Assembly (NCBI GenBank): GCA_024642205.1
Contig: JAHEBQ010000019.1
Span: 41,417-105,416, forward strand
Length of the DNA: 64,000 bases
Reading direction: 5' to 3'
From: Planctomycetaceae bacterium
GTDB lineage: Bacteria; Planctomycetota; Planctomycetia; Pirellulales; Pirellulaceae
In this document: positions 41,393 to 51,112 of the stretch, in pieces
How the letters are laid out: each line of letters starts with the position of its first letter
How positions within the stretch are numbered: the first letter of the stretch is position 1
The notes under the pieces: generated by a model
The model's database searches: none
The model's input: the letters and a program-made list of their open reading frames with translations, nothing else
Told to the model about the DNA's origin: nothing
Translations under genes and position numbers: made by a program

Positions 41393-42454
41393 ATGTCGTC
41401 GATCCCTAACCGATCCGAACGTCATCATTCCGATCATGACACGCAATCGCCATCAAGAAACCAGCTTCACAACCGCATCAACGAACTTTCGGGAGAGATC
41501 AAGCAACGGAGTATCCCGTTTCAGACCTTGCTGGAAGAAGTCGGAAAGGTCATCGTTGGGCAGGAAAACCTGATCCAGCGAATGTTGATCGGATTGCTGG
41601 GCAATGGGCATCTTTTGATTGAGGGCGTCCCTGGTCTGGCGAAAACAACTGCGGTCGCCTGCCTGGCCAAGGGCATCGATACCGATTTTCAACGCATTCA
41701 GTTTACGCCCGATTTGTTACCTGCAGACGTGGTTGGAACGTTGGTTTACCGACCCCAGGATCAGGAGTTCGTCGTCCAACGCGGTCCGATTTTTTCCAAC
41801 CTGATCCTGGCAGACGAAATCAATCGGGCTCCGGCCAAGGTCCAAAGCGCGTTACTGGAAGCGATGCAGGAAAGACAGGTCACCATTGGGTCGGAAACCT
41901 ATCCCCTGGACGAACCGTTCCTCGTAATGGCAACCCAAAACCCGATTGAACAGGAAGGCACCTATCCACTACCCGAAGCCCAGATGGACCGCTTCATGCT
42001 GAAGGTCGTCGTCGGTTACCCCAACCGTGAGCAGGAGCATCTGATTCTTCAGCGGATGTCGAAAACCAGTCACAAATTCAACGTGCGGACGGTCATGCAT
42101 CCGAAGGACATTTTGGAAGCCAGAAATCTGGTAGACGAAATATATGTCGACAGCAAAGTCCAGGACTACATTGTCGACCTCGTCATGGCGACCCGCGAGC
42201 CGGCGGAATACGGGATCCCGGTCGACGGTTTGATTCAACACGGAGTTTCGCCACGAGCAACCATCGGCTTGACGCTGGCTGCCAAGGCCAACGCATTCCT
42301 GCAGGGCCGTGGCTATGTGATACCCCAGGACGTCAAGGACCTGGCGCTCGATGTGCTCCGCCATCGCCTAATTGTCACTTATGAGGCGGAAGCCGAAGAC
42401 AAGACATCCGATGATATCGTCAAGACCATTATTGACTATGTTCGTGTCCCTTAA
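41393..42454 (+). CDS. MoxR-family AAA+ ATPase
   Basis: The 353-residue cytoplasmic chaperone-like ATPase has Walker A at 78-85 (GVPGLAKT), and Walker B and adjacent motifs in ILADEINRAPAKVQSALLEAMQERQVT. Sensor 1 is at ATQNPIEQEGTYPLPEAQMDRF, and a lid domain carries the GASPRATI-type sensor 2 (GVSPRATIGL). MoxR proteins assist folding or activation of VWA-domain partners, and four VWA- or DUF58-type genes follow. An N-terminal hydrophilic extension of about 25 residues is longer than usual. It opens the seven-gene operon, 127 bases before the DUF58 gene. Confidence 0.95.
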   Translation: MSSIPNRSERHHSDHDTQSPSRNQLHNRINELSGEIKQRSIPFQTLLEEVGKVIVGQENLIQRMLIGLLGNGHLLIEGVPGLAKTTAVACLAKGIDTDFQRIQFTPDLLPADVVGTLVYRPQDQEFVVQRGPIFSNLILADEINRAPAKVQSALLEAMQERQVTIGSETYPLDEPFLVMATQNPIEQEGTYPLPEAQMDRFMLKVVVGYPNREQEHLILQRMSKTSHKFNVRTVMHPKDILEARNLVDEIYVDSKVQDYIVDLVMATREPAEYGIPVDGLIQHGVSPRATIGLTLAAKANAFLQGRGYVIPQDVKDLALDVLRHRLIVTYEAEAEDKTSDDIVKTIIDYVRVP

Positions 42455-42581
42455 TTTCCGAAGTGACCCTGGGTTCTGATTCGTACCTCGCAATGAGACG
42501 CCGCACGAAATTCAGTGCAAGGCGCGATGCTGGACCACTTTTTGGACAACAACCAACTGCTTTCCCACCGATAGCGAAACC

Positions 42582-43457
42582 ATGATCCCACACGAATTAG
42601 TCAAGAAAATCCGGCGAATCCAGATTCGCACCTCGCATCGGGTCGACGACATGCTGGCTGGCGAATACCTGTCAGCCTTCAAAGGTCGTGGCATCGAATT
42701 CGAAGAAGTTCGGCCCTATCAACCCGGCGACGATGTCCGCACGATCGATTGGAATGTAACAGCCAGGTACGGCGAACCGTTTGTCAAGCTGTTCCGTGAA
42801 GAACGCGAGTTGACCGTCATGTTGTTGGTGGACGTGAGTGCCTCGCAAGGGCTGGGAACTCACTTTCAAACCAAACGAGAGTTGGTGACGGAACTCGGTT
42901 CAACACTGGCGTTTTCTGCCATCAAGAACAATGACAAAGTCGGATTGATGATGTTTACCGACGGTATCGAAAAATTCGTACCGCCGCGAAAAGGTTCGCG
43001 ACATGTCCTGAGGTGTATTCGCGAGTTGCTATATTGCCATCCGATCGGACAGGGCACCAACCTGGCCGCCGCGCTAAATCAATTGAACCATACGATCAAA
43101 CGTCGGTCCGTTGTCTTCCTGGTCAGTGACTTCCTGGACTCCGGCTACGAAAAATCCATCCGCGTCGCCAATCGAAGACATGACATCATCCCGGTCGTCG
43201 TGCGTGACCGCCGGGAGTTTGAAATGCCCAATATCGGTTTGATTGAGCTTCGCGACAGTGAAACGGATGCCATCACTACGTTTGACACCGCCAGTCGTCG
43301 TCAGCGGAGCATGTATGCCGAACGTGCCAGGCAACAGGCCGCCAAACGTGACGAATCGTTCAAACGACTGAAGATGGACCCGATCCACATATCCACCGGC
43401 GAAGACTTCATCGATCCTCTTCGTGAGTTTTTCCATCGACGGGGAGCAAAACGATGA
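42582..43457 (+). CDS. DUF58 domain protein (VWA-like) of MoxR operon
   Basis: The 291-residue cytoplasmic protein has the DUF58 core GRGIEFEEVRPYQPGDDVRTIDWNVTAR in residues about 30-65. A VWA-like metal site follows as DVSAS (DxSxS, about 85-89), with FTDGIEKFVPPRKG and SDFLDSGYE further on. DUF58 proteins follow MoxR in most Bat-type operons and are considered its clients or adaptors. The stop overlaps the next start codon by four bases (ATGA). There is no membrane segment. The family call is secure; the cellular task is inferred from the operon. Confidence 0.93.
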   Translation: MIPHELVKKIRRIQIRTSHRVDDMLAGEYLSAFKGRGIEFEEVRPYQPGDDVRTIDWNVTARYGEPFVKLFREERELTVMLLVDVSASQGLGTHFQTKRELVTELGSTLAFSAIKNNDKVGLMMFTDGIEKFVPPRKGSRHVLRCIRELLYCHPIGQGTNLAAALNQLNHTIKRRSVVFLVSDFLDSGYEKSIRVANRRHDIIPVVVRDRREFEMPNIGLIELRDSETDAITTFDTASRRQRSMYAERARQQAAKRDESFKRLKMDPIHISTGEDFIDPLREFFHRRGAKR

Positions 43458-44539
43458 AAATCCATCCTTCAGACAATTCAGATCATTCCCGACGAATCAG
43501 GATGAGCGTGTGGGTGACCGCCTGGGTTGCGGTGGCAATCATTGTGATTCCGGGTACGCTGCGGGCAAGACAGACAAGCAACTCCCAATCGGGCCAATCG
43601 AACCCGGTTACGATCGGCGTTCAGATAGACAAACGTGAAGCACAAATTGCCGAACAAATACAACTGACAATCACGGCAACCGCACCCGAGAATGTATCCG
43701 TGAGCTTTCCCGATTTGCAAATGCGTCTGGGCGAATTTGAAGTGACCGGTGTCAAAGATACATTGGACATTCCGACCGGCGCGGACCGAACCTGGATTCG
43801 GCGCGTGGGATTGGAAAGCCTGGTTTCGGGCGAACTTGAAATTCCCGGGATCGAGGTTAGTTATGTCGATCGCCGGGGTTCGGACCCGCGGACCGGTCAT
43901 CAATCGACACCAGCCCAGCAGGTGACTATTCGCAGTACACTCGAAGGCGTCGAAGATCCGACACAGTTTCGCGACATCAAGTCGGTCATGTTTGCACCGG
44001 TGCCGCAAACCCGGTCCAACGCCTGGTGGGTCGCGATAGGCGTTGCCGCCGGATCCCTGTGCGTCGCGGCTCTGGCACTTGTCCTGGCTCGTCGTAAAAC
44101 AGAGTTGTCTCCCAGACAATGGGCCATCAGGTCGCTCGATGAACTCCAGGAAAGCCGGGCATTCCAAGACAACGACGCCGAGCAGATCTACGTTCGACTG
44201 GTCAGTACCTTGAGGACGTTCATCGATTGGCAATTCGGAATTTCCGCACCCCACATGACAACCAATGAATTTCTTGACGCCATGCAGGCAGACGATCGTT
44301 TGACGGGTCAATTCCGGGCAGATCTTTCGGACCTGCTGAATTTCGCCGACCAGGTCAAGTTCGCCGGCATGCTGCCCGAAGGCAATCAGCTAACCCTGGT
44401 TGTGGACCAGGCACGACGGCTCGTGGAGCATGCCTCCGAAACCGGAATTCCATCATTACAAACAAGGGAATTTCCCACCGGCATCTCGACGAGCGACCGT
44501 ACGTTTCAGAACAAGACGGAGGACAAACCATGTTTCTGA
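43454..44539 (+). CDS. BatD-like short protein with single membrane anchor
   Basis: The 361-residue exported, membrane-anchored protein has an N-terminal hydrophobic segment at about 18-38. A beta-rich periplasmic region at about 48-160 reads VTIGVQIDKREAQIAEQIQLTIT at its start. A membrane helix lies at about 197-219, and a cytoplasmic helical tail (ALRTFIDWQFGI-type, here TLRTFIDWQFGISAPHMTTNEFLD) is followed by about 100 residues. The tail resembles DUF4381 or the end of BatD proteins. It sits where a short BatD-like subunit is expected and overlaps both neighbours (4 and 10 bases). I could not identify a metal site or catalytic residues. Confidence 0.75.
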   Translation: MKIHPSDNSDHSRRIRMSVWVTAWVAVAIIVIPGTLRARQTSNSQSGQSNPVTIGVQIDKREAQIAEQIQLTITATAPENVSVSFPDLQMRLGEFEVTGVKDTLDIPTGADRTWIRRVGLESLVSGELEIPGIEVSYVDRRGSDPRTGHQSTPAQQVTIRSTLEGVEDPTQFRDIKSVMFAPVPQTRSNAWWVAIGVAAGSLCVAALALVLARRKTELSPRQWAIRSLDELQESRAFQDNDAEQIYVRLVSTLRTFIDWQFGISAPHMTTNEFLDAMQADDRLTGQFRADLSDLLNFADQVKFAGMLPEGNQLTLVVDQARRLVEHASETGIPSLQTREFPTGISTSDRTFQNKTEDKPCF

Positions 44540-45639
44540 CATCTTCCACATGGTTCCTGTTACTGCTGTTACTCGTTCCATTGATTGCTTGGCAGTTATT
44601 TCTTCGACGCGGAACGCAGGCGATTACGTTCAGCTCAACACGCAACGCCGCCGAGCTTCCCCGCAGCTGGCGACAGCGGTTGTGCTGGGTTCCACCCGTG
44701 CTCCGGATTCTGGCCGTTGTATTGATGATCGTGGCACTCGCCCGGCCGCAGGAAGGTCGCAAGCAAACTGTGACCGACGCCGAAGGAATCGCCATCGAGA
44801 TCGTCGTTGACCGCAGCGGCAGCATGCAGGCACTCGACTTTGAATTGGAAGGCCAGCCCGTTGATCGCTTGACCGCAATCAAGGATGTCGCCAGTAAGTT
44901 TATTGGGGGCGGTGACAAACTCGAAGGTCGATACAGTGACTTGATCGGGTTGCTGACCTTCGCCGGATTCGCCGACAGCTTGACGCCCCCGACATTGGAT
45001 CACAGTTACCTGATCGCCCAACTTCAGAATGCGAAAATCGCAAGCGATCGCAATGAAGACGGAACGGCGATCGGAGATGCGATCGGATTGGCCATCGAGA
45101 AACTGTCAAATCTCAATCCAGCATCGGCGGATTTGGAATCGGAAACAGGGAATCCACAACGACAAGTCAAAAGCAAGGTTGTCATCCTGCTGACCGACGG
45201 CGAAAACAATGCCGGCGAACTGGATCCTCTTCCGGCTGCCGAGTTGGCCAAAGCGATGGGGATCAAGATCTATACGATTGGCGTCGGCACCAAAGGCCAG
45301 GCACCCGTTCCCGTCATCGATCCGTACTCGAACCGACGCGTGCTAAGGATGATGCAAGTGAACATTGACGAGGATACGCTGAAAAAAGTTGCCGACGAAA
45401 CAGGTGGAAGATATTTCCGGGCGACCGACACTGAGTCATTAGCCAACATCTATGCCGAGATCGACCAACTGGAAAAATCCTATGTCGAAGCCAGGCACTT
45501 TGTCGATTACCGCGAGTTGGCAATCGAATCGGTCCAATTCGGATGGATCGCGGTCCCACCATTGGTATTACTGGCTCTGATCTGCCTGGCAGCTCAAATT
45601 CTTCTGTCCGAGACCTTGTTTCGGCAGGGTACCGCCTGA
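44530..45639 (+). CDS. VWA-domain membrane protein, BatA-like
   Basis: The 369-residue protein starts with FLTSSTWFLLLLLLVPLIAW, a first membrane helix, and has a second helix at about 57-75. A VWA domain spans about 95-300 with an intact MIDAS (VDRSGSM, DxSGS) and the companion LTDGENNAGEL. A final helix lies at about 335-358. The MIDAS faces the periplasm by topology. BatA proteins confer aerotolerance in Bacteroides and stress fitness in Leptospira and Francisella by unknown means. The start overlaps the preceding gene by 10 bases and gives the conserved N-terminus. The next VWA gene follows after 34 bases. Confidence 0.9.
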   Translation: MFLTSSTWFLLLLLLVPLIAWQLFLRRGTQAITFSSTRNAAELPRSWRQRLCWVPPVLRILAVVLMIVALARPQEGRKQTVTDAEGIAIEIVVDRSGSMQALDFELEGQPVDRLTAIKDVASKFIGGGDKLEGRYSDLIGLLTFAGFADSLTPPTLDHSYLIAQLQNAKIASDRNEDGTAIGDAIGLAIEKLSNLNPASADLESETGNPQRQVKSKVVILLTDGENNAGELDPLPAAELAKAMGIKIYTIGVGTKGQAPVPVIDPYSNRRVLRMMQVNIDEDTLKKVADETGGRYFRATDTESLANIYAEIDQLEKSYVEARHFVDYRELAIESVQFGWIAVPPLVLLALICLAAQILLSETLFRQGTA

Positions 45640-45673
45640 TCCCACGAAAATTTGAACCAAATCGGAATTCATC

Positions 45674-46807
45674 ATGGATATTCAATTCGGAAACTTGCAA
45701 CAACTCTCCTGGCTCTGGCTGGTTTTGGTGGTTGTCGTTGGACTTGTAACGGCGGGCATCATACGACACCGATCCATCCAGCAGTTTGCAACGGCGAACC
45801 TCATGCCGGCGCTTTTCCCCAACAATCGCCCCTACCGATTGGTGCTCAAATCACTGGTAACCACGGCGATCCTGAGTTTACTCGTCTGCGCACTGGTCGA
45901 TATTCGCTGGGGAAAGACGTGGCGTGAGGTGCCACAAAAAGGAATCGACGTCGTATTTGCACTCGATATTTCCCGTAGCATGCTGGCCGAAGACGTTGCA
46001 CCGAACCGGTTGGAACGGGCCAAACAACAGATCAAGGACATGGTTGATGAGATGGCCGGCGACCGCGTTGGATTGGTCGTTTTCGCGGGCGAAGCAAAAC
46101 AACAAGTGCCGCTGACGAAGCATTACCATGACTTCAAGAACGCGTTGGATGAAGTCGGAACCTTCAACGTTGATCGAGGTGGATCCCAGCTGGGTGATGC
46201 CATCCGGTTGGCCTCCGAGTGTTTCCTCGACAAAACAGACGATCACAAAGCAGTTGTTGTCTTTACCGATGGCGAAGATCAGGAAAGCGATCCCGTCGGC
46301 GCCGCGAAGCAGGTTCATGACGAAATGGGGATTCGAATCTTTACGGTCGGCCTCGGTGATCGACAACAGGGAGCTCGAGTGCCAGTTTCCGGAGATGTCA
46401 ACGGCCGACGCCCCGGGAACCAGTTCCTGGAGTACCAGGGCCAGCAAGTTTGGTCGAAACTGAACAATTCAATCCTGGAACAGGTTGCATTGGCTACGGA
46501 AGGGGCCTATGTTCCCGCCGAAACGAAGTCGGTTGATATGGCCGATATCTATCACCAATACATCGCAAACGTTGAACAGCAGGATTTCGAAACCGCGCGT
46601 ATCAACACCTACATTCCCCGTTACCAGATTTTCCTGGGACTGGCGTTGGCACTCGTCCTGCTGGAAATGTTCTGGCCACAGCGCGCGTCAAGCTCCCGTG
46701 ATAATCGGATGGGCCGGTTGTTAAATGCCGGACGTGCGACCGATCAACCGGGAAAACGTACAACAACTCAGTCAGAACCCAACTCGCAGCATAAGGTGGC
46801 GGCATGA
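45674..46807 (+). CDS. VWA-domain membrane protein, BatB-like
   Basis: The 377-residue homologue of the preceding gene has an N-terminal helix at about 14-33, a second at about 58-76 and a VWA domain at about 90-290. MIDAS is DISRSM (DxSxS) and the second loop is FTDGEDQESDP. A C-terminal helix at about 316-335 is followed by a basic tail. GGA lies ahead of the ATG as a ribosome site. The stop overlaps the start of the TPR gene in ATGA. Both VWA proteins have complete metal sites, so both may bind ligand through Mg2+ or Mn2+. The order after the BatA-like gene matches canonical bat operons. Confidence 0.9.
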   Translation: MDIQFGNLQQLSWLWLVLVVVVGLVTAGIIRHRSIQQFATANLMPALFPNNRPYRLVLKSLVTTAILSLLVCALVDIRWGKTWREVPQKGIDVVFALDISRSMLAEDVAPNRLERAKQQIKDMVDEMAGDRVGLVVFAGEAKQQVPLTKHYHDFKNALDEVGTFNVDRGGSQLGDAIRLASECFLDKTDDHKAVVVFTDGEDQESDPVGAAKQVHDEMGIRIFTVGLGDRQQGARVPVSGDVNGRRPGNQFLEYQGQQVWSKLNNSILEQVALATEGAYVPAETKSVDMADIYHQYIANVEQQDFETARINTYIPRYQIFLGLALALVLLEMFWPQRASSSRDNRMGRLLNAGRATDQPGKRTTTQSEPNSQHKVAA

Positions 46808-48045
46808 CCGTAATCCAACAAGCAATGCAAATGCTGGCGATCACAGCCCTGGTCGCCTTAGGCGTCAGTCTGGCTCATGCCAATGACGACGTTGCAAAGA
46901 TCAACTCCGCAAACCAGTTATTGGTTGACGGCAAACTCGACGACGCCCTGGCTCAATACGAATCAATTGCACAAGCGATGCCCGTCAGCCCGTTATTGGC
47001 ATACAACCGTGGAGTCGCGTTGTATCGGCAGGGACAAGTCGAACAGGCTCGTCAGTCGTTCACAACCGCTTTGGATACTGAAGATCCCGGGTTGGCGGCC
47101 AAAGCCGGATTCAATCTCGGCAACTGCCACTATGCGGCCGCCGTTCAGCAGTCGGAAACCGATCGAACTGTCGCCATCGACTCGTTGAAAACGGCAATCG
47201 CTCACTATCGAAGCGCATTGAAATCCAATCCGGACGACTCGGATTCGAGGACCAATATCGAACTCGCCCAGCAGCTGATCAAAAAATTGCAAATCGAAGA
47301 CCAGCAGGATCAGCAGCAACAAGACCAACCAAAGCAGGATCAGCCGCAGGAAAACCAGAAGTCACAGCAACAGGACTCCAATCAGTCCGATTCGGAACAA
47401 GGAAAATCGGACGACAGACAATCGAATGATGAGCAATCGGATGAACCCAAGTCCGAAAAAAATTCGGCTGGCCAATCGTCCGCCAATCAACCTGACTCTC
47501 CAAAAGAAGAACCCGATGCTTCCAAATCCGACGATTCACAACCTGACGATTCAAAGTCCGGCGAACCCGAGTCCAACGACCAAAGCGATCCGGACGAAGA
47601 ATCGGGTAACCAGTCTGCCGACTCAAAATCCGATAACTCGAAACCGGAGCCGAACGAACAACAGGACGCTGCTGACTCGGACAACGAGCAACAAGCACAA
47701 CGACCTGCGCAACAACAGTCTGCCGGGCGACAAGCGGACCCATCCGAGCCCGACGTGCAGAAAGGCAACCAACAGCCACAACCGGGCGATTCGCAGGACA
47801 GTCCGTCGGAACCGGAACCCGGGCGACAAATGCCAGCCGCGGCCTCCGCTCAACCGGCTCAGCCCGGCGATGGACAACCGCTCCCGGGTTACGCGGTCAG
47901 TCAAACCGGCGATCCAGGTGAAAACATGGATCAGGAAGAGGCCATGAAGATGCTCCAAGCCATCCGAGACCGCGACTTGATGCGTCGGATGCAAAAACTC
48001 AACGAAACGCGTCGACAGCATCGTTCGGTCGATCGTGACTGGTAA
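46804..48045 (+). CDS. TPR protein with extreme low-complexity Q/S/D/P tail, BatC-like
   Basis: The 413-residue exported protein has a signal peptide (about 1-26) and tetratricopeptide repeats at about 30-160. The TPR region carries YNRGVALYRQGQVEQARQ- and AGFNLGNCHYAAA-type motifs. The next 200 or so residues (about 162-370) are an almost pure Gln/Ser/Asp/Pro/Glu/Asn mixture of short repeats such as DQPKQDQPQE and SKSDDSQPDDS. The chain ends with a conserved helical tail (DQEEAMKMLQAIRDRDLMRRMQK). BatC proteins combine TPRs with such disordered linkers, so this is probably a periplasmic scaffold for the VWA proteins. It overlaps the BatB-like gene by 4 bases. Confidence 0.85.
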   Translation: MTVIQQAMQMLAITALVALGVSLAHANDDVAKINSANQLLVDGKLDDALAQYESIAQAMPVSPLLAYNRGVALYRQGQVEQARQSFTTALDTEDPGLAAKAGFNLGNCHYAAAVQQSETDRTVAIDSLKTAIAHYRSALKSNPDDSDSRTNIELAQQLIKKLQIEDQQDQQQQDQPKQDQPQENQKSQQQDSNQSDSEQGKSDDRQSNDEQSDEPKSEKNSAGQSSANQPDSPKEEPDASKSDDSQPDDSKSGEPESNDQSDPDEESGNQSADSKSDNSKPEPNEQQDAADSDNEQQAQRPAQQQSAGRQADPSEPDVQKGNQQPQPGDSQDSPSEPEPGRQMPAAASAQPAQPGDGQPLPGYAVSQTGDPGENMDQEEAMKMLQAIRDRDLMRRMQKLNETRRQHRSVDRDW

Positions 48046-48067
48046 ACCAATAAACAGGAAATACCCG

Positions 48068-50833
48068 ATGAACCATTCACATAATTACCTTGGAATTCTG
48101 TACGTCGTGTTGGCGGTGACCTTGCTTGGAGCAACCCGCGTCCAGGCACAGGCCGACGTTCGGATGCAAATATCGGCACAGGAGACTTATGTCGGAATGC
48201 CGGTGACGCTGCAGATCCAGGTCGAAGGCAGGTCGGCGACCGAGCCGCCGGAGTTCCCGGACGTGGATGGTTTGGATATTCGACTCGTTGGAACTCCCAG
48301 TCGCAGTTCCAGCATTACAATCATTAACGGACGAAGAACAGAGAGTAACTCGATTGTCTACAGTTTTCAGTTGACGCCACGTCGTACGGGAACATTCGAG
48401 GTTCCGGCCATCACCCTGCAAACCGCAAATGGCCCCCGTCGTACTCGTCCTGTTCAAATTTCGGCAACAACCAGCGAAACCGGTGATTTGATGTTCGCGG
48501 AGGTCGCCGGGCAAAAGGAGCACCTCTATGTCGGTCAGCCGATTGACCTGACACTCCGGATCTGGCTGAAGCCGTTTCAGGATCGAAAACTCAACGTCAC
48601 AATTTCCGCTGCCGACATGTGGCGATTGATCGCTGAACACACACAATGGGGTCCGTTTGCCCAGACACTGGAAAAAATGGCATCCGAAGGCAGGACCCTG
48701 CATGGTCAGGAAGTGCTCCGCACGGATAACGAGGGCGTGGATCGAAGCTACTATCTTTACGAAGTGGTGGCGACATTTTATCCGAAACGAGCCGGTCAAA
48801 TTGATGTCGAAAACGTGCAGGTCGTCGCGCAGTACCCGACGCGATTGGGACAATCGCGGGACCCCTTCGAATCCATTTTTGGCGATTCACCCTTCGGAAG
48901 CATGTTTGACGATGATTTCTTCAAGAGCCGGACAGGTTCGCCGTTCGGCAGGAAGCTTACCATCACCGGCTCACGACCGATTGTCGTAACACCCAAAGTC
49001 ACTCCAATCGAAGTCACGCCGATCCCGACAGTTGGCCGGCCTGCAGATTATCGAGGCGCCGTGGGGCAGTACCAAATGGTCACCCAGGCGACCCCTGTCA
49101 AAGTCAAAGCGGGTGACCCGATCACGCTGAAAATCGGTATCCGTGGCACCGGCCCGATGGAATTGGTTCAGGCCCCACCCTTGGCGGAGCTACCGGAATT
49201 AGTCCAAGACTTCAAGGTTTCAGATGAGCCCCTCGGTGGAGTCGTGCAAGACGATATCAAGGTCTTCACGACGACGATTCGACCCCGGAACGAAGGGGTG
49301 ACCCACGTGCCACCCATCCCGTTCAGTTTCTTCAATCCGGAAATCGAAGAATTCGTTACCGTTCAAAGTGATCCCATTTCGATTGACGTCTCCCAGTCAG
49401 AAAAACTCGCGCTTGATTCGATCGTGGGCACCAGCGGCAGGGGCAAGTCGGGTTCCCCAACCTCCGATACGACCAAGGTTGGACCTGCATTGGTGAACCA
49501 CGAGGGACAAAACCTCCTGACCAGCCAGACCGCAGGTCCCGACCCTCGATTCTGGTTGGGGTGGTTCCTCGTTCCGGTCGGACTACTGGGACTGTTCCTG
49601 ATTTTCCGCAGCCGTGAAACATGGATTTCCCAAGACAGCAGCCGCTCGACATTGGGAGACATTCAACGTGCAAACGAAGCTCGCGATGTCGCCAAGGCCG
49701 TTCTGGCATTAATCTCCAGAAAACTCGACCGCCCAACCGACAATTTGACTCGACCCGAAGCGATCGGAGCAATCGCCGGACTCGTCGATTCGACGACGAT
49801 CCAGCAACTGGAATCCTTCCTGATCGATTGCGAGAACGCCGCGTTCCGTGGCGACGATTCGATTTCGTTGCCGCAGACAAAACAGCAAGGCCGCCGGCTG
49901 GTTTCCAAGTTGGCCAGGCTGAAACGGCATGTCTCCATGAGGCCCCAGGTCCAGCGCCCGTGGCGAACCGTTTGTGGAACGGCGTTGGCCTTGGTTCTCA
50001 TTGCCGTTACGACGTATTCGCTGGCTAAGGTTTTTGATTCACCCTCAAATCACGTGTCTGCCAGCCTGGGTGAATCGCTCCAGAATGTGGAACTGGACGA
50101 CGTACAGAAAACAGTTTTGTTGAAGGAAGCAACCAGCGAATATCGGCGGGCAGTCGAAGCCAAAGCTCAGGATGCTGCGGAAGCGAACCTGGCATTTACC
50201 AGGTCCGCCCAGAAATACCAAATGCTGGTCGACTCAGGAGTTCACAACTCACTGCTTTATTTCAATCTCGGTAACGCCTATCTACAAAGCGATTCAGTCG
50301 GTCGTGCAATCGCCAACTACGAAAGAGCGTTGAACCTTCGTCCATTTGATTTCCGGGCCCGTGGGAATCTCGAATTCGCTGTGTCCCTGATTGGCAAACA
50401 GAATGCAAACGAAGCGTCGGGATTGAACCCGGCTCTCATCAACACCTGGCTCTCGGAATTGCCAACCAGTATCTGGTTGACTCTTCTGGCAACCGGGTGG
50501 ATCGGACTTTGCTTGAGCTTGACGATCAAGTTGTGCCGGTCCACGTTCCGAGTTCGCTACTTTGCAATTCCTGCGATGATCCTCGTGTTTGCTGCCGGTA
50601 GCCTGATTGCCTGGTCAGCGAATGCAGAAAACCAATTCCCCGCTGCGGTCGTCATTGCTTCCGACGTTCCCGTGTATCAGGGAAGCAGCGAAGCATTTCC
50701 CCAGGTATCAAACATCAACGTCACCGAGGGACAGCGTGTTCAGGTCATCCAGCGCCGCGGCGACTGGATGCAAATCCGTGCTTCCTCCGGCGATCAGGGC
50801 TGGACCAGGGCCAATTTGCTCGAACCGGTCTAA
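48068..50833 (+). CDS. BatD-BatE-SH3 fusion membrane protein
   Basis: The 921-residue protein combines several parts. It has a signal peptide (about 5-28) and BatD-type beta-sandwich domains (about 30-490; TYVGMPVTLQIQVEG, YVGQPIDLTLRIW). Membrane helices lie at about 496-515 and 632-655. A TPR pair (about 725-770, YFNLGNAYLQSDSVGRAIANY) is followed by two more helices at about 797-822 and 831-852. The C-terminal bacterial SH3 domain (about 860-921) ends in WTRANLLEPV. In other operons BatD and BatE are separate proteins; here they are one chain. The start is the ATG at 48068 with AGGAAA about 8 bases upstream. It closes the MoxR operon. Confidence 0.9.
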   Translation: MNHSHNYLGILYVVLAVTLLGATRVQAQADVRMQISAQETYVGMPVTLQIQVEGRSATEPPEFPDVDGLDIRLVGTPSRSSSITIINGRRTESNSIVYSFQLTPRRTGTFEVPAITLQTANGPRRTRPVQISATTSETGDLMFAEVAGQKEHLYVGQPIDLTLRIWLKPFQDRKLNVTISAADMWRLIAEHTQWGPFAQTLEKMASEGRTLHGQEVLRTDNEGVDRSYYLYEVVATFYPKRAGQIDVENVQVVAQYPTRLGQSRDPFESIFGDSPFGSMFDDDFFKSRTGSPFGRKLTITGSRPIVVTPKVTPIEVTPIPTVGRPADYRGAVGQYQMVTQATPVKVKAGDPITLKIGIRGTGPMELVQAPPLAELPELVQDFKVSDEPLGGVVQDDIKVFTTTIRPRNEGVTHVPPIPFSFFNPEIEEFVTVQSDPISIDVSQSEKLALDSIVGTSGRGKSGSPTSDTTKVGPALVNHEGQNLLTSQTAGPDPRFWLGWFLVPVGLLGLFLIFRSRETWISQDSSRSTLGDIQRANEARDVAKAVLALISRKLDRPTDNLTRPEAIGAIAGLVDSTTIQQLESFLIDCENAAFRGDDSISLPQTKQQGRRLVSKLARLKRHVSMRPQVQRPWRTVCGTALALVLIAVTTYSLAKVFDSPSNHVSASLGESLQNVELDDVQKTVLLKEATSEYRRAVEAKAQDAAEANLAFTRSAQKYQMLVDSGVHNSLLYFNLGNAYLQSDSVGRAIANYERALNLRPFDFRARGNLEFAVSLIGKQNANEASGLNPALINTWLSELPTSIWLTLLATGWIGLCLSLTIKLCRSTFRVRYFAIPAMILVFAAGSLIAWSANAENQFPAAVVIASDVPVYQGSSEAFPQVSNINVTEGQRVQVIQRRGDWMQIRASSGDQGWTRANLLEPV

Positions 50834-51112
50834 AGCCGACCTGAACGACCGATCCAGCGTGCCAGATGTTGTCGCATGGACAGTTACAGGTACAGTTGCA
50901 AGCCATTCGCCTGCGAGAAATCAGCCTGTTCCGGACCGAAGTGGCTGTTGCTCAATACTGGGCGAGCGTTGTCAAAACGCCTTTGCCGTTTCCCGCCAGA
51001 TGGCTCCGTGCAGGAGTCAAGAGCGACGATTTTGATCTTGACGGTATCCAATTGAACCCGATTTCGTATCATGTTGGATTGTGCACGTTTGAAATCCGGA
51101 CGAAAGGTGATC

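Noticed and set aside
43478..44311. 277-codon minus-strand frame across the BatD-like gene
   Set aside because: Antisense to a gene that overlaps both operon neighbours; no motif found.
47279..47947. Long frames on both strands inside the TPR protein tail
   Set aside because: They come from the repetitive low-complexity codons (CAA, GAC, TCC, CCG). The products are equally low-complexity without domain support.
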